A stretch of DNA of 64,000 bases, taken from assembly GCA_018136815.1 (NCBI GenBank), contig CM030943.1, positions 2,376,555-2,440,554 of the forward strand, given 5' to 3'. This DNA comes from Isochrysis galbana. Its lineage: Eukaryota; Haptophyta; Isochrysidales; Isochrysidaceae. A program made the translations under genes and the position numbers. A model generated the notes under the pieces. That model did not search any database. It had not been told where the DNA came from and saw only the letters and a list, made by a program, of their open reading frames with translations. Positions 1 to 10,375 of the stretch are shown here, in pieces; within the stretch, counting starts at the first letter, position 1, and each line of letters begins with the position of its first letter.

Positions 1-388
1 GACTCTCCTCGGAGCCTTCCCCCCCCCCCCCCCGCGCCCCCCCCGCGCCTGCGGAAGGAAGCAAGGCGCGCGCTCCCCTTCAGCAGCGCTCTCGGCTCGC
101 CACCGACCGCCTCGGTGCTCTGCGCGGCCCCCTCGAGGCTCCCCTTCATCGTCTCTTATCGCTCCGCCCCCTTTGATTCCTTGCGTGTTCCCGCCACTCC
201 CCGTCGGTGCTTCTATCGCTCTCCCGCCTATCGTACCGCGCTGACACACTCCCATGCCCTGTGACCCCCCTCTATGTGCCCACACCGAGTGTCGTGAGTC
301 GTCCGCTACCCCGACGGAGCCGCTCCGTCCGGTTGTCGCATCCAGAGTATTTTATATATGTTACCCCTCAGGAGCCAACGCCCCCCAG

Positions 389-655
389 GAGCTATCGGGG
401 GCCCCCAGGAGCTATCGGGGGGAAATTTTCTCCCGATCGCCAACAGCCCCACCGAGAGCTATCGGGGGACCGAGAAAATCCCCCGAGAGCTGTTGGGAGA
501 TTTTACGTCCCCCGGGGAGCTATCGCGTTTTAAGGTCGGCCCCCAATAGCTATCGGGGGCGAAAGGCGGCCCCCGATAGCTATTGGGGGGAAAACGACGG
601 GCGCCGATAGCTATATTGGGGGAAAACGACGGGCGCCGATAGCTATCGGGGGGCT
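389..655. repeat. Array of AGCTATCGGGG motifs, partly palindromic
   Basis: About nine copies of a motif around AGCTATCGGGG recur at 20-60 bp spacing, starting near 389, 409, 456, 487, 517, 546, 576, 606 and 637. In the downstream half the motif is preceded by its own complement, giving CCCGATAGCTATCGGG-type palindromes; upstream copies read CCCCAGGAGCTATCGGGG. Some copies differ by a base (TGTTGGG, TATTGGG). It could be a decayed minisatellite or a cluster of binding sites for a dimeric DNA-binding protein. Confidence 0.75.
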
Positions 656-1171
656 GTCCTCGAGCCCGGTCCACGAGAATAGTGAGTGCGCCCGCCTCCC
701 CCGACCCGCCTCCCCTGCCCCTCACACCTGACGCCCTCTTCCTTGCCGGTGCTTGGTAGAATTGCATGCGAAGGATGTGCAGCTGTACAAGGCCGCGGCA
801 GAAGCGTACGGCGAGGATTTTTATTGTCATATTTTCCCGGGCGCCTCGCAAGAGTCGTGAGCGTACATATACATAAATAATTACTTATTTTATTCAACAC
901 TCAACACAAGACCTTTATTTATTGTACTACGTTGTATGTTAATCCTTATTTCCCGCTTAAAAGTAAAGACAACCCCTCTCCCCCCACTCCCCACTCTCAC
1001 TCTGCGGCCGGGAGTAATGGGGAGGCGAGGCTCGGAATCGCTGTCTCAAGGTGAGGCCCAAGTGCCAAGTGGAGGCTGCGCGGCCCAAGCCCAAACAAAG
1101 GCAAAGGACCTCTGAAGCGCACACCTACGAGTCTCTTCGACCCTCCTGCGGCGAGGGGCTTGACGCCCCCC

Positions 1172-1197
1172 CCCCCTATTAATCGATTAATAGGGGG
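1172..1197. repeat. 26-bp perfect palindrome
   Basis: Two 13-bp arms of CCCCCTATTAATC and its complement meet with no spacer. Related ATTAGTGATTAG and GATTACTAG stretches follow up to the gap. The function is unknown; it may be the end of a foldback element cut by the gap. Confidence 0.8.
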
Positions 1198-1263
1198 AGT
1201 TTCTTGAAAACCCCTAGCCTATTAGTGATTAGTCGTCCAAAACCCCTGATTACTAGCCGATTA

Positions 1264-1363
1264 NNNNNNNNNNNNNNNNNNNNNNNNNNNNNNNNNNNNN
1301 NNNNNNNNNNNNNNNNNNNNNNNNNNNNNNNNNNNNNNNNNNNNNNNNNNNNNNNNNNNNNNN
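1264..1363. other. Assembly gap (100 N)
   Basis: A run of exactly 100 N, the usual placeholder for unknown length. It separates the outer flank from the left inverted-repeat arm. Confidence 0.99.
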
Positions 1364-2677
1364 ATACTGATGCCCCGCACGTCGTTCGTTGAAATTACGA
1401 CTTCGTATCATTTTGAATGCGAGTTGGAGCTCGACGTGGGTTCCTCCTCAGAGCTGAAGCGATCGCCCCCTCGTGTTCTGAAGGCGCACGTCGTTCGTAC
1501 GAATCACAACTTCATCTCGCCTCAACCCCAAACTTGAGAGGTGCACCTTCGAGTTCGAGCTCGGCGTTCGTTAACTAGCTGGCGATTGCGACCGCCCCCT
1601 CCTTCTCACAACTTCATCTCGAGCGAGACCTCCAAGCCATCCGCATCAGAGGTCTCACGAGGAACGCACGCCGAGGGCAGGAAAACTTTCTCGGGGCGAT
1701 GAAGCGAACCACCTGCCATGAACTTTCACACTCCCGTCTCGGCGGTTTCCACTACCCCCCCCCCCCCCAGCAAAAGGTCGGCAGTAACTCCTACCCGGAA
1801 CACCCCCCCCTATCGAAGTTGTGAGAGGACTCGATCGCCGAGCGACGAGGCCTCGCCGTCGAGACGAAACCGTTTGTGTGTTGGGACCACCGACCGATCG
1901 CCGGACCTCCGAGACACGGCACGCCGTCCGTTGAGGAGAGAATCCATTCTTCAACGTTTGGGCTCTCTCTTCTCTTCTCTCGAAGCCGGAGGAAGGAAGG
2001 GAGGGGGCCGGGAGAGGAGGGCTGACGCGGGGAGGAGGCTTGTTCCACCTATGTTTTTGAAGACTTTGGATGTGTGTGGGTGGTGGGTGGGGTGGCGGGG
2101 TGCGTGTTGGGGGTGGGGAAGAGGGTGTGGGGGAGGGGGGGGCGGAGAGCGAGCCGGCACCTGTGACAGAGAGTGGAGAGTAGGGACAAACCACAGAGCG
2201 AGAGAAGAAGGAATCTCGTGGGGGCGGGGCGTGCGAGCAGCACATCGGCGAGTTGGGCAGATCCTCCTTCGTCCCTGCCACCGTCTCGGCGCGTCACTCG
2301 CTGTGCGCCCCCCCCCCCCCCCCCCCCCGCGCGCGCCTTTCGCTCCGCTGTCTCCTCGCCACCTCTCACCGCGCTTCTCCTCTCCCCCGCTGCGGCAGCG
2401 ATCGCAGCCGGAAAGCGCCACAAAACACAAACATCACGAACCAGCCATCGGGCCACGTTGCCGACAGCTCTGCGGGGAGTGGGATGGGTTTTGCCTCAGT
2501 GTGGTGGTTGTGATCCTCTTTCATCCGGCGGGAATCGCTCGTTGAACCGACCAACGCTTCAAACACGCAGCTCGGCCACGCCACGAGCGCAATCGTCGTG
2601 GCACTCGCAACATGTACCCTGACGCTGTCAGCTACGGGTCAATGAATCCTGTTTTGCCCTTGCGTCGTCCTCTTCAG

Positions 2678-5475
2678 GTCGATTCAAGGCTGGCTGGACG
2701 AAATGGACCCGTCTCCCAGTCGTGCTCTTCCACTCGTTCAAGTCGTATCCACAACCGTATCCTCATGGTGGAGGCTGCGCTCACGTACATATACACACAT
2801 CACTTGGAAAGCACCCATGATCGCCGAGGATGATCGCCGCCACGTCAAGGCTTAACAATGGCGCTCATCTTGCTCTGCAGCCTCTCGGCCATCGGCTTCT
2901 CCAGCTGCTTCTGCTGCCGTGGTTGACTGTGTGCCCTGGCATGGACCCAGTCTTTGGGTCGGCCGTGACCTCTTTGCTGCTGCATCGCCTCATCGTCGGC
3001 CGCACGTGTCAGCCACGATCATCTCGTAGCGTCGGAGCTGCTCAAGCTTTCGATACCTTCGACCGGGACTCTCACGTTCGCAGATGGAGCTCTCTCCCAC
3101 TGTGCTGTCATGTTGCAGCTCTTCATGGCCGCTCGGGGCTTGCCCGTCTCCACGAGATCACGATGCTCGTGCTCAGTTCGGTGGTTCATTCCTCCAGGCC
3201 GTCTTCCTCGCGCGAGAATGCCATCAGTGCTCTTGCTCATGGGCAACACCTCGCTTCTTGTGCGGCTCCGCATTCACCGCCGATGCGCACGCTCTCGCCA
3301 AGATGGCCGGGCACAGACTGCGCTTCAGCGCGCTGACTCTCGGTTGCTTCATTCATCAAAGGGCAGTGCGGTGCGGCAGGCGCACTTCTCAAAGAGTCGA
3401 TACGCCATCAAGACAAAGCGACCAACCAGAATGATGCCATGCAACCGATTCACGAAATCATCTCCAAGAACAAGTTTCGAGATGCTCACACAGACTTCAG
3501 AATGGTGAGGTGGCTCCTTGGGTCGAACGAGGGCATCACAATGGTGTTGCGAAAAAAACCCTGCAGGACGACTGCCGTCTTCACGGAGCTCAACGAAGTT
3601 GCAATGCCTTGGCAATCGGAAGCAAATCAAGTTGCACACCCGCCCATTCATCATTCGTTGTAGGTGCTACAAGCGCGAGGTCTTCGTGCAGCTCGAAGAC
3701 GGCACGTACAATCAGAGCTGAGAGAAGCGCACATGCACGGCGAGCTACGTGCAGCACTTGGTCCTCACACCAAGATCGACACTTCGAGCAGAGGGTGATG
3801 GTCGACACGTTGATCATGCGACTGCTCCTCAACGAGGTATCAACAAACGCGGCCAAATATTCTCCGTCACAGAAGCATATCAGTGCTGAGGCTAAGCTCG
3901 TTCAAGGTAAGACACAGCTCGCCTGCGCAACGTCCCACTAGTAAGTGCATTCATACCTCTCAATACACCTGAAAATCAGCGCGCTTCTTGTGCGCAACGC
4001 CGACATGCTCGATCACCCTTCGCCCCGCGTTGCAGACGACGCTGGGAAAGAGTGGCTGCACATCTCGGTACGCAACTCCAATCTGCCTGGTTCGCCGCAC
4101 TTGTCGCCTCGAGAGTGCGAACGAGTGTTCGAGAAGGGCTTCAAGAAGAATATTCCATCGGCAGCCGGTGGCCGCAAATCTCAGAGGTGAGGGCACTTAA
4201 CCGACCCGATCTCACACGCTTTGATGGCCTGAGGACTGGTAGGAGAGAGATGCTGAGCTCCATAGCGCCACCCTCCTTGCCCTCCTACCGGCAGCAACGG
4301 TCTCGGACTATCATCGGTCAGGCTAGCAACAAAAGCAGTCGGAGGTCAAGCGCGGATTGAAGCCAACGAGCAGCACACCACCGTCTATTTGGTACTCCCA
4401 GCGGAATCGTGCGGAGAGAGCGTCGACTCATTGTTGCAGCCCCTAGGTGGCAGCCCCAAGGTCATCGGCCGAAGCCCTCTGGGTCGAATGTTGCGGTGTC
4501 GTCCTATCGATGCGACGTCCTCCACCAAATCTGAGCAATCTCCAGGAGTAGGGGTCACCACGCTCTCTACTCTGCCAATGGCCACATTGACGTCGAGTAG
4601 CAAAAGTCTTATGCCTACTTCGTCGAATGAGTCGTCTCTCGTGTGCATCGGCATCGACGACTCACCCACGCTGCGACGCATGCAGGTGAGCTTTCTTGTC
4701 CACGGGTATCGGCGTGTACGGACCATTTTGCTTTGCTGGTAGTAATTCACTCAGTCACTCAGCAACCCTCTTGTCGCTCGCGAACACATCAGAACTTCCT
4801 TTTTCGCGTATGCATGCGGGCGGACGGCCAGCGCAGCGGAAGCATTGGTGCCTCTTTGGCTGAAGTGCACGCCTATGTGGACGTCGTCATGGGCCGAAAG
4901 ACCATGTGCGCGGTTGCCCGCCGTACCTCCCAGAAGCCGAAAGTATACCTCGCATGCTCAGATTAAGCGCTCGCCCAATAGAGTCACGTGAGGTGAAGTT
5001 TGGCACGCTATCCAAGCTGCTGTAAAGCATAGTCTTGCCATCACCTGCCTCACCCCTTGCCCTTGGTGCGCTTGGCCTCGATGGCAGTTCTCTCGAGGCG
5101 GCCAAGCAATCACCGGCAGATGTCGCCGTGCTCGATGAGAACATCGACCTTGAGGACGAGGGTGTGTTCGTCAAAGGGTCTGATCTTGCCCGTGAGCTCC
5201 GAGAGGAAGGCTTCCGGGGCATCGTATGCATTCTCACCGCCGAGGGTGAGTGGCGCAATCGACAACTCGCCGCGCTTCCTCACGTAGACTTCGCATTTGA
5301 CAAGAGCGCCGATTTAAGGCAGATCGCTGAAACGCTCCTAGCGGAGCACCAGGCACGAGTCGCGAGTGCACCACGCCAGGAGGCCGTGCATTGGCAGCCG
5401 CGACTGTCCACAGACACCGATACGATTGTATCGGCACAAACCCCTCTCCCCATCGCTGATCTTAAGCGCCGATGA
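2678..5475 (+). pseudogene. Hybrid histidine kinase, frame-broken copy (unit 1)
   Basis: Same gene as at 10376-13199, 7.7 kb upstream. At least a dozen single-base deletions interrupt exons 1 and 2 (about 2700-3900). The downstream half from about 3950, including the glycine box and both receiver exons, matches unit 2 closely and keeps its frames. The damage sits next to an assembly gap and consists almost wholly of 1-nt losses, so it may be a consensus artefact rather than decay. Confidence 0.7.
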
Positions 5476-5863
5476 TCTGGCTCGGATCACGAACTGGAAG
5501 GATGCGTTCAAGATCAAGATGGTCTTGGCAAGACATGGCATCACCAGCCTATGTTGAGCCACATCCGCGCCAATGACATTGCGTGGTGGCTATTGCCTAA
5601 CCTCCTGCTTTTACCTTCTTTGTTTGGGGCTGTAAAATTGTGTTTCTTTGACGAAGGACGGCGCTTGTCGTCTACTGTTGTGCGTTGTGCGTTGTGCCTT
5701 TGCTTGTGAGTAGGTAGTGTTCCTCGATGCGAGTGTGTGTATAGTGTATAGTTGCTCCAGAGGCGATTGTGCGATTGTGCGTGTGCTCTAGAAGAGATTT
5801 TTGAAATCCCACTAGGTGTGCGATGTTAGGCAGTTATGTGTCGCATCCGCGTTCGACTTTCTA

Positions 5864-5911
5864 CTTTTACAACTACAACCAAAGACCGCGCTCTTTGGTC
5901 TTTGGTAAAAG
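5864..5911. repeat. Hairpin in each unit, 3' of the kinase
   Basis: Inner arms ACCAAAGACC/GGTCTTTGGT with a 9-nt loop (5878-5906) are enclosed by CTTTTAC/GTAAAAG. The same hairpin follows every complete kinase copy. It could be part of a small foldback element or shape the kinase 3' untranslated region. Confidence 0.7.
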
Positions 5912-6762
5912 TACCTTTCACCTTTCCCGTCGCGTTTCCTCTTGGCCTGCCTCGCCTACTTTGCACGGTCGTCTCCTTGCACAATGCCATCGTCTGAGTC
6001 CCTCCCTGCTCTTGCGCTTGGTCCCGTTTGCTTCTCTCTCCCCGGCGCCAGTCCTCGTTCTCGTTGTAGGTGTACGTGTTCGCCACTAGGCGGAGGCTTT
6101 CCCGCAGCGCGCGGAGGCTGCGGCTCGGGCCAAACTCGCGTTCCGTCAAAAGAGGGCTAGATGATAGTTTTGTTTTCGCTTAGAATGTTATGTTAGCATT
6201 AGCATTGAGTTGGAAGGCGCGTGCGCATAGCAACTTTTCCCCCACGGTACCCCACCCCACTTTTCGGAACACGCCTAACACCTGCAGCTAAATCTTCATC
6301 TTCTTCGTCTTTTTCTCATTGTCCTCGTCCTCGATCCTGTTGTCAATGTCGTTGTGCTGGCGCTCCCGCTCTGCTCGCTCTCTCGCGTCATGGGGAAGCG
6401 CAAGGGGAGAAGGGGAAGGGGAGGCCTGACGATGAGGACGATGAGCTGCTGCGCTCGTTAGTGTTGGCTTCACACACACGCACGCCGGCGCCCTCATTTT
6501 GCGCCTCGCGGCGGCGGCGCCGAGGGCCAAGGGCGGCGCGTGGCGCGCGCCAAACGCGCCGCACGGCGCGCGCCAAACGCGCCGCCCTCCCTCGAGCGCG
6601 CGCGCGCTTATGCGCACGCCCCTAGTGCCCCATGCCGGCTGCTACTACCCAAATACCATTAGTAGCCCTTGAGAGCTACTATGTTACATAGTAGTAGTGC
6701 TCAAGACCTACTTTCTTAGATAGTAGTAGTGAAATCAAAGTTGGTGGCCTTGGTACCATGGT

Positions 6763-6838
6763 TAGGGCCAGGCAAGAGTTGCTCGCTCAGACCCCCAAAG
6801 TTGCTCGTAAAAGTTGCTCGGAGTTGCTCGGAAATGGG
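6763..6838 (+). mobile_element. 5' end of hAT-type element (unit 1)
   Basis: Begins TAGGGCCAGGCAAGAG next to ACCATGGT and is followed by four AGTTGCTCG-type subterminal repeats, as in the element with both ends at 32269-33538. After the GAAATGGG at 6838 the sequence leaves the element, so this copy is truncated or rearranged. Confidence 0.7.
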
Positions 6839-7206
6839 AAAAAAACAACGGGAGAATATGGGGTTACACGCCCCGAGCAACAAACACATTAAGAGAATGA
6901 TAAGCCCGCTGTACACGGTGGACAAGGATTTCAACATAGGAACGACGGAGGACCTCTTGCAAGCGGCAAGGGGGCTAGACCTACGACACATCACCTAAAG
7001 CAGCTAAATCTCTGGGTAGGAATCACAGCAGTTACCAAAAAAGGAATCTAAATTATTTAAGGGAGAATAACCAAAGCTAACACCGAAAGCAAAGGACGAG
7101 CCACAGTCTCCCGCCCCTTCTCTCCAACTCCTGGCCGAAGCAGCGCGCGCGGCCTCCCCGGAACCAGCTTCTCCGCTAACGAGGGAACTGGGGAAGGGGG
7201 AGGGGG

Positions 7207-7335
<129 letters not shown>

Positions 7336-7881
7336 CGTCTTGCTCACGCCGCAGCGCGAACCTCCTCCCGCAGTGGTACGCTTGCCCTCCTTGCGCGCGT
7401 GTACCGCGCCCTTCCCCTCGCTGGCCGGCTGCGATGGGTACAGCGCCGCCAGTTTCGCCAGCCCCATCCAGGTGGATCGTCGAAAACGGGCATGCACCGC
7501 GCCCGGTCTCGATTTGAAGTTGAGCTCTTTAAGCCCTTTCCGACTTTAGCTTTAGCGTCTTTCGTCAATATTTGCTTACGTTTTGTTGTGGGGGCCCAAG
7601 GGGGAGGTCTGGGTCCCAATGGGGCCCGGATATGTGTCAGTTGGGTGTATTGGGAACTTTCTACCAAAAAAAATCCTGAAATTTCCTTAACTGTGAGATG
7701 GTCATTTTTTCACCCCTAATAAAAAAACCCTGTTTGACCGCCCTACATTGGCGCGAGTTGGAGTCCCGCCGGGCGCAACAGAGCATACGCAGGCGAACTG
7801 TGGAGTACAAACAAGCGCAAGCGTGCACTGAGGCGGAAGGCGACGGCCGCCGAGCGCAAGGCAGAGAAGGGACGTGCGCAT

Positions 7882-8187
7882 ATGGATTACACCTACAAGG
7901 CCGCAGACGGTACGAGCGAAGACGAACGCCGCGCGCCCGGGGGGGGGGCGTCGTCCACACACAAGACGAAGGGTTCGCCAGGTGCCCGCAAGTGGGGTGT
8001 GCAATCCCGATGTGTGCGTGGGTGTCCTTGTGCCGCAACGTCCGTGGAGTGCACCTGTTCTTGCCATGGCAAGAAGTGTTCAGTGAAGTGCGAGCCATCC
8101 TCACGCTCTACGTGCTACGTGCACCACATACAGACACCCTTGGGGCGCCACTGTCGCCGCGCTCGTGGGCGGAAGGCCGCCCGCTAG
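7882..8187 (+). CDS. Small Cys-rich basic protein, unrecognised (unit 1)
   Basis: A 101-residue frame starting MDYTYKAADG, with KTKGSPGARKW and then a Cys cluster (SRCVRGCPCAATSVECTCSC, HGKKCSVKC), ending in a basic tail. The C-x3-C-x-C-x6-C-x-C-x-C spacing suggests a zinc-binding CXC-like module, sometimes found in transposon-encoded proteins; that assignment is inference. Upstream, a basic segment (RRRTVEYKQA...) is in another frame because of one extra base near 7817, so the original protein may have been longer. No promoter can be assigned. Confidence 0.4.
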   Translation: MDYTYKAADGTSEDERRAPGGGASSTHKTKGSPGARKWGVQSRCVRGCPCAATSVECTCSCHGKKCSVKCEPSSRSTCYVHHIQTPLGRHCRRARGRKAAR

Positions 8188-8959
8188 GAGCGCAGCGAGG
8201 CAGGGTTCCAGAGGGAACTCCTCATGGCCGTACAGCATGGCCACGTAGGGTCGTAGAGACTCGGAGCGGGCAGGCCGACCGGAGCGCCACCCGTCGCACC
8301 TGCCGCTGGCGGCGGTCCTTGGCCTCCAGAGGCCAGGTACCTTAAGAAGCCGCTATGACCATGAGAGCAAGCAAGCAAGGCGTGCACCCTCCCAAGCCGA
8401 GTGGATGGAGCTGGTACCAAATGGAGGCAAACAATCTTGGACTTGGAAGAACGTCCTTGTCGCTTGTCGAGCGAGCGCGAAGCTTCGAGACACCTCGTTG
8501 GCAACGGTCGACTCAACCAACCAACCGCCAACCAATAAATACGACATAGAGAGAGTTCCCGGCGGACGGGTGGGCCGGTGGGGGTGGGGGACAGCGCGGG
8601 ACAGGGGGGGGGAAAGAACAGCACCCGGCGTGCCGGCGGGCGGGTGGGGGGGACAGGTGCGGGAAGGCGATAGGATAAACTACATCTGTAGATCTGTATC
8701 TGCTGGCTGCTGGGGGGGTGCCGAGGGTAGGAGTTACTGCCGCCCTTTTGTTGAAGGGGGGGGGGGGGGTAGTTGAAACCGCCGACACGGGAGTGGGAAG
8801 TTCGTGGAGGTGGTTCGCTTCTAGGACTGGGGCCCTCGTCCCACGGGGAACGCAGGGAAACTTTCTCGGGGGCGATGAGACGAACCCACCTCCCATGAAC
8901 TTTGCCACTCCTGTCTCGGCGGTTCCACCCCCTCCCCCCCCCCCCCCCCCCGCAAGAGG
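8188..8959 (+). other. Unit tail before the MITE
   Basis: No gene is supportable. It contains the 3' flank of the Cys-rich frame, G-rich low-complexity DNA (8560-8660) and the left part of the foldback element. Equivalent stretches: 15921-16695, 24639-25416, and 57130-56359 in inverted orientation. Confidence 0.55.
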
Positions 8960-9455
8960 CAGTGATGGTGCATCAGTTCATCAGCTGACACCAACTTCGA
9001 GGCTGACACTGATATCATAGCTGATATAAGCTGATGGACCTTATCAGCTGTTATCACCTCCAAGGCCCTGAGCGAGCAGATTATCAGCTGATATCAGTGG
9101 CTTGTGTATTTGCTGCAGATATAAATATAACAAAACGCCCTCCCAGAAGGAATATTTGGGCGACACGCGGCTCAGATGACAGTACGCGGACGATGTGCAC
9201 CGCAGCAGACCTGTTCGACTCCCGCTGGAGACCAGTACGACGTCCATCCGACCTCACAAAAAAAATTTTTTTTCACTTTTTTTGGATGTAGAAAGTAAAG
9301 GGGACTGGGTGTTTTGTTTTCTCCCAGCTCCAAGCTGCTGACAACTGACAACTGATATCAGTTATCAGTTCGAGGTGAGCTGATACTGATGTAAAAACTG
9401 ATATCAGTACTGATGCACCATCACTGGCAAGAGGTCGGCAGTAACTCTTCCCCCT
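8724..9455. mobile_element. Foldback element with poly-G/poly-C ends, split by the MITE (unit 1)
   Basis: Arms of about 90-100 bp are imperfect inverted repeats. The left arm (8724-8822) reads TAGGAGTTACTGCCGCC, a poly-G run, then GAAACCGCCGACACGGGAG and GGAGGTGGTTCG. The right arm reads CGAACCCACCTCCCATG, CTGTCTCGGCGGTTCCACC, poly-C, and after the inserted MITE GGTCGGCAGTAACTCTTCC. Copies are at 16461-17193, about 25182-25915 and about 55862-56595. Unit 1 and unit A each begin with a lone right arm (1690-1800 and its counterpart near 63680-63570). Confidence 0.65.
8960..9426. mobile_element. hAT-type MITE, 467 bp (unit 1)
   Basis: Perfect 18-bp terminal inverted repeats (CAGTGATGGTGCATCAGT) are flanked by an 8-bp duplication GCAAGAGG (8952-8959 and 9427-9434). 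The ends are crowded with TGATATCAGC-type palindromes. The interior has a tRNA-like stretch (9165-9235) followed by an A-run/T-run. No coding capacity. TIRs starting CAGTG with an 8-bp TSD are diagnostic of the hAT superfamily. The paralogous site at 1770-1777 (GCAAAAGG) is unoccupied. Confidence 0.88.
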
Positions 9456-10375
9456 CCGCAATGGATGGACCCCTCCCCCCCATATCATATCGTTGGGAGA
9501 GGACTCGATCGCCGAGCGACGAGGCCTCGCCGTCGAGACGAAACCGTTTGTGTGTTGGGACCACCGACCGATCGCCGGACCTCCGAGACACGGCACGCCG
9601 TCCGTTGAGGAGAGAATCCATTCTTCAACGTTTGGGCTCTCTCTTCTCTTCTCTCGAAGCCGGAGGAAGGAAGGGAGGGGGCCGGGAGAGGAGGGCTGAC
9701 GCGGGGAGGAGGCTTGTTCCACCTATGTTTTTGAAGACTTTGGATGTGTGTGGGTGGGTGGGTGGGGTGGGCGGGGGTGCGTGTTGGGGCGTGGGGAAGA
9801 GGGTGTGGGGGAGGGGGGGGCAGGAGAGCGAGCCGGCACCTGTGACAGAGAGTGGAGAGTAGGGACAAACCACAGAGCCGAGAGAAGAAGGAATCCTCGT
9901 GGGGGGCGGGGCGTGCGAGCAGCACCATCGGCGAGTTGGGCAGATCCTCCCTCTCGTCCCCTGCCACCGCTCTCGGCCGCGTCACTCGCTGTGCGCCCCC
10001 CCCCCCCCCCCCCCCCCCGCGCGCGCCTTTCGCTCCCGCTGTCCTCCTCGCCACCTCTCACCGCGCTTCTCCTCTCCCCCGCTGCGGCCAGCGATCGCAG
10101 CCGGAAAGCGCCCACAAAACACAAACACTCACGAACCAGCCATCGGGCCACGTTGCCGACAGCTCTGCGGGGAGTGGGATGGGTTTTGCCTCAGTGTGGT
10201 GGTTGTGATCCTCTTTCATCCGGCGGGAATCCGCTCGTTGAACCGACCAACGCTTCAAACACGCAGCTCGGCCACGCCACGAGCGCAATCGTCGTGGCAA
10301 CTCGCAACATGTACCCTGACGCTGTCAGCTACGGGTCAATGAATCCTGTTTTGCCCTTGCGTCGTCCCTCTTCAG
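9435..10375 (+). other. Kinase upstream region of the unit
   Basis: No gene is supportable here. The block holds a conserved stretch (9500-9720), a G-rich tract near 9750-9830, a poly-C run near 9997-10018 and a pyrimidine-rich segment ending CCCTCTTCAG at 10375, which looks like a splice acceptor. The kinase promoter and any short 5' exon should lie here; an ATG at 10309 could start one, but no convincing donor follows. The same block occurs at 1778-2677, 17173-18119, 25893-26830, 55881-54945 and 63590-62669. Confidence 0.6.

Larger units (their letters stand above)
1..1263. other. Outer flank without recognised gene
   Basis: This stretch ends at the first assembly gap. It starts with C-rich low-complexity DNA, holds the AGCTATCGGGG motif array (389-655), then a C-rich segment, an AT-richer segment (about 870-960) and a short palindrome just before the gap. 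The open frames that cross it are low complexity (Pro, Arg, Ser rich) and overlap each other on both strands, so I see no supportable gene. It is not part of the repeated unit seen from 1364 on. Confidence 0.6.

Noticed and set aside
1718-2545. Long frames upstream of the kinase in each unit
   Set aside because: Frames differ between units with poly-C length, are Pro/Arg rich on both strands and change with single-base differences.
6221-6625. 134-residue frame and its minus-strand partner in the GC-rich block
   Set aside because: Neither shows a domain; both are shaped by GCGCGCC repeats and are cut by the 1.32 kb insertion in units 3 and 4.
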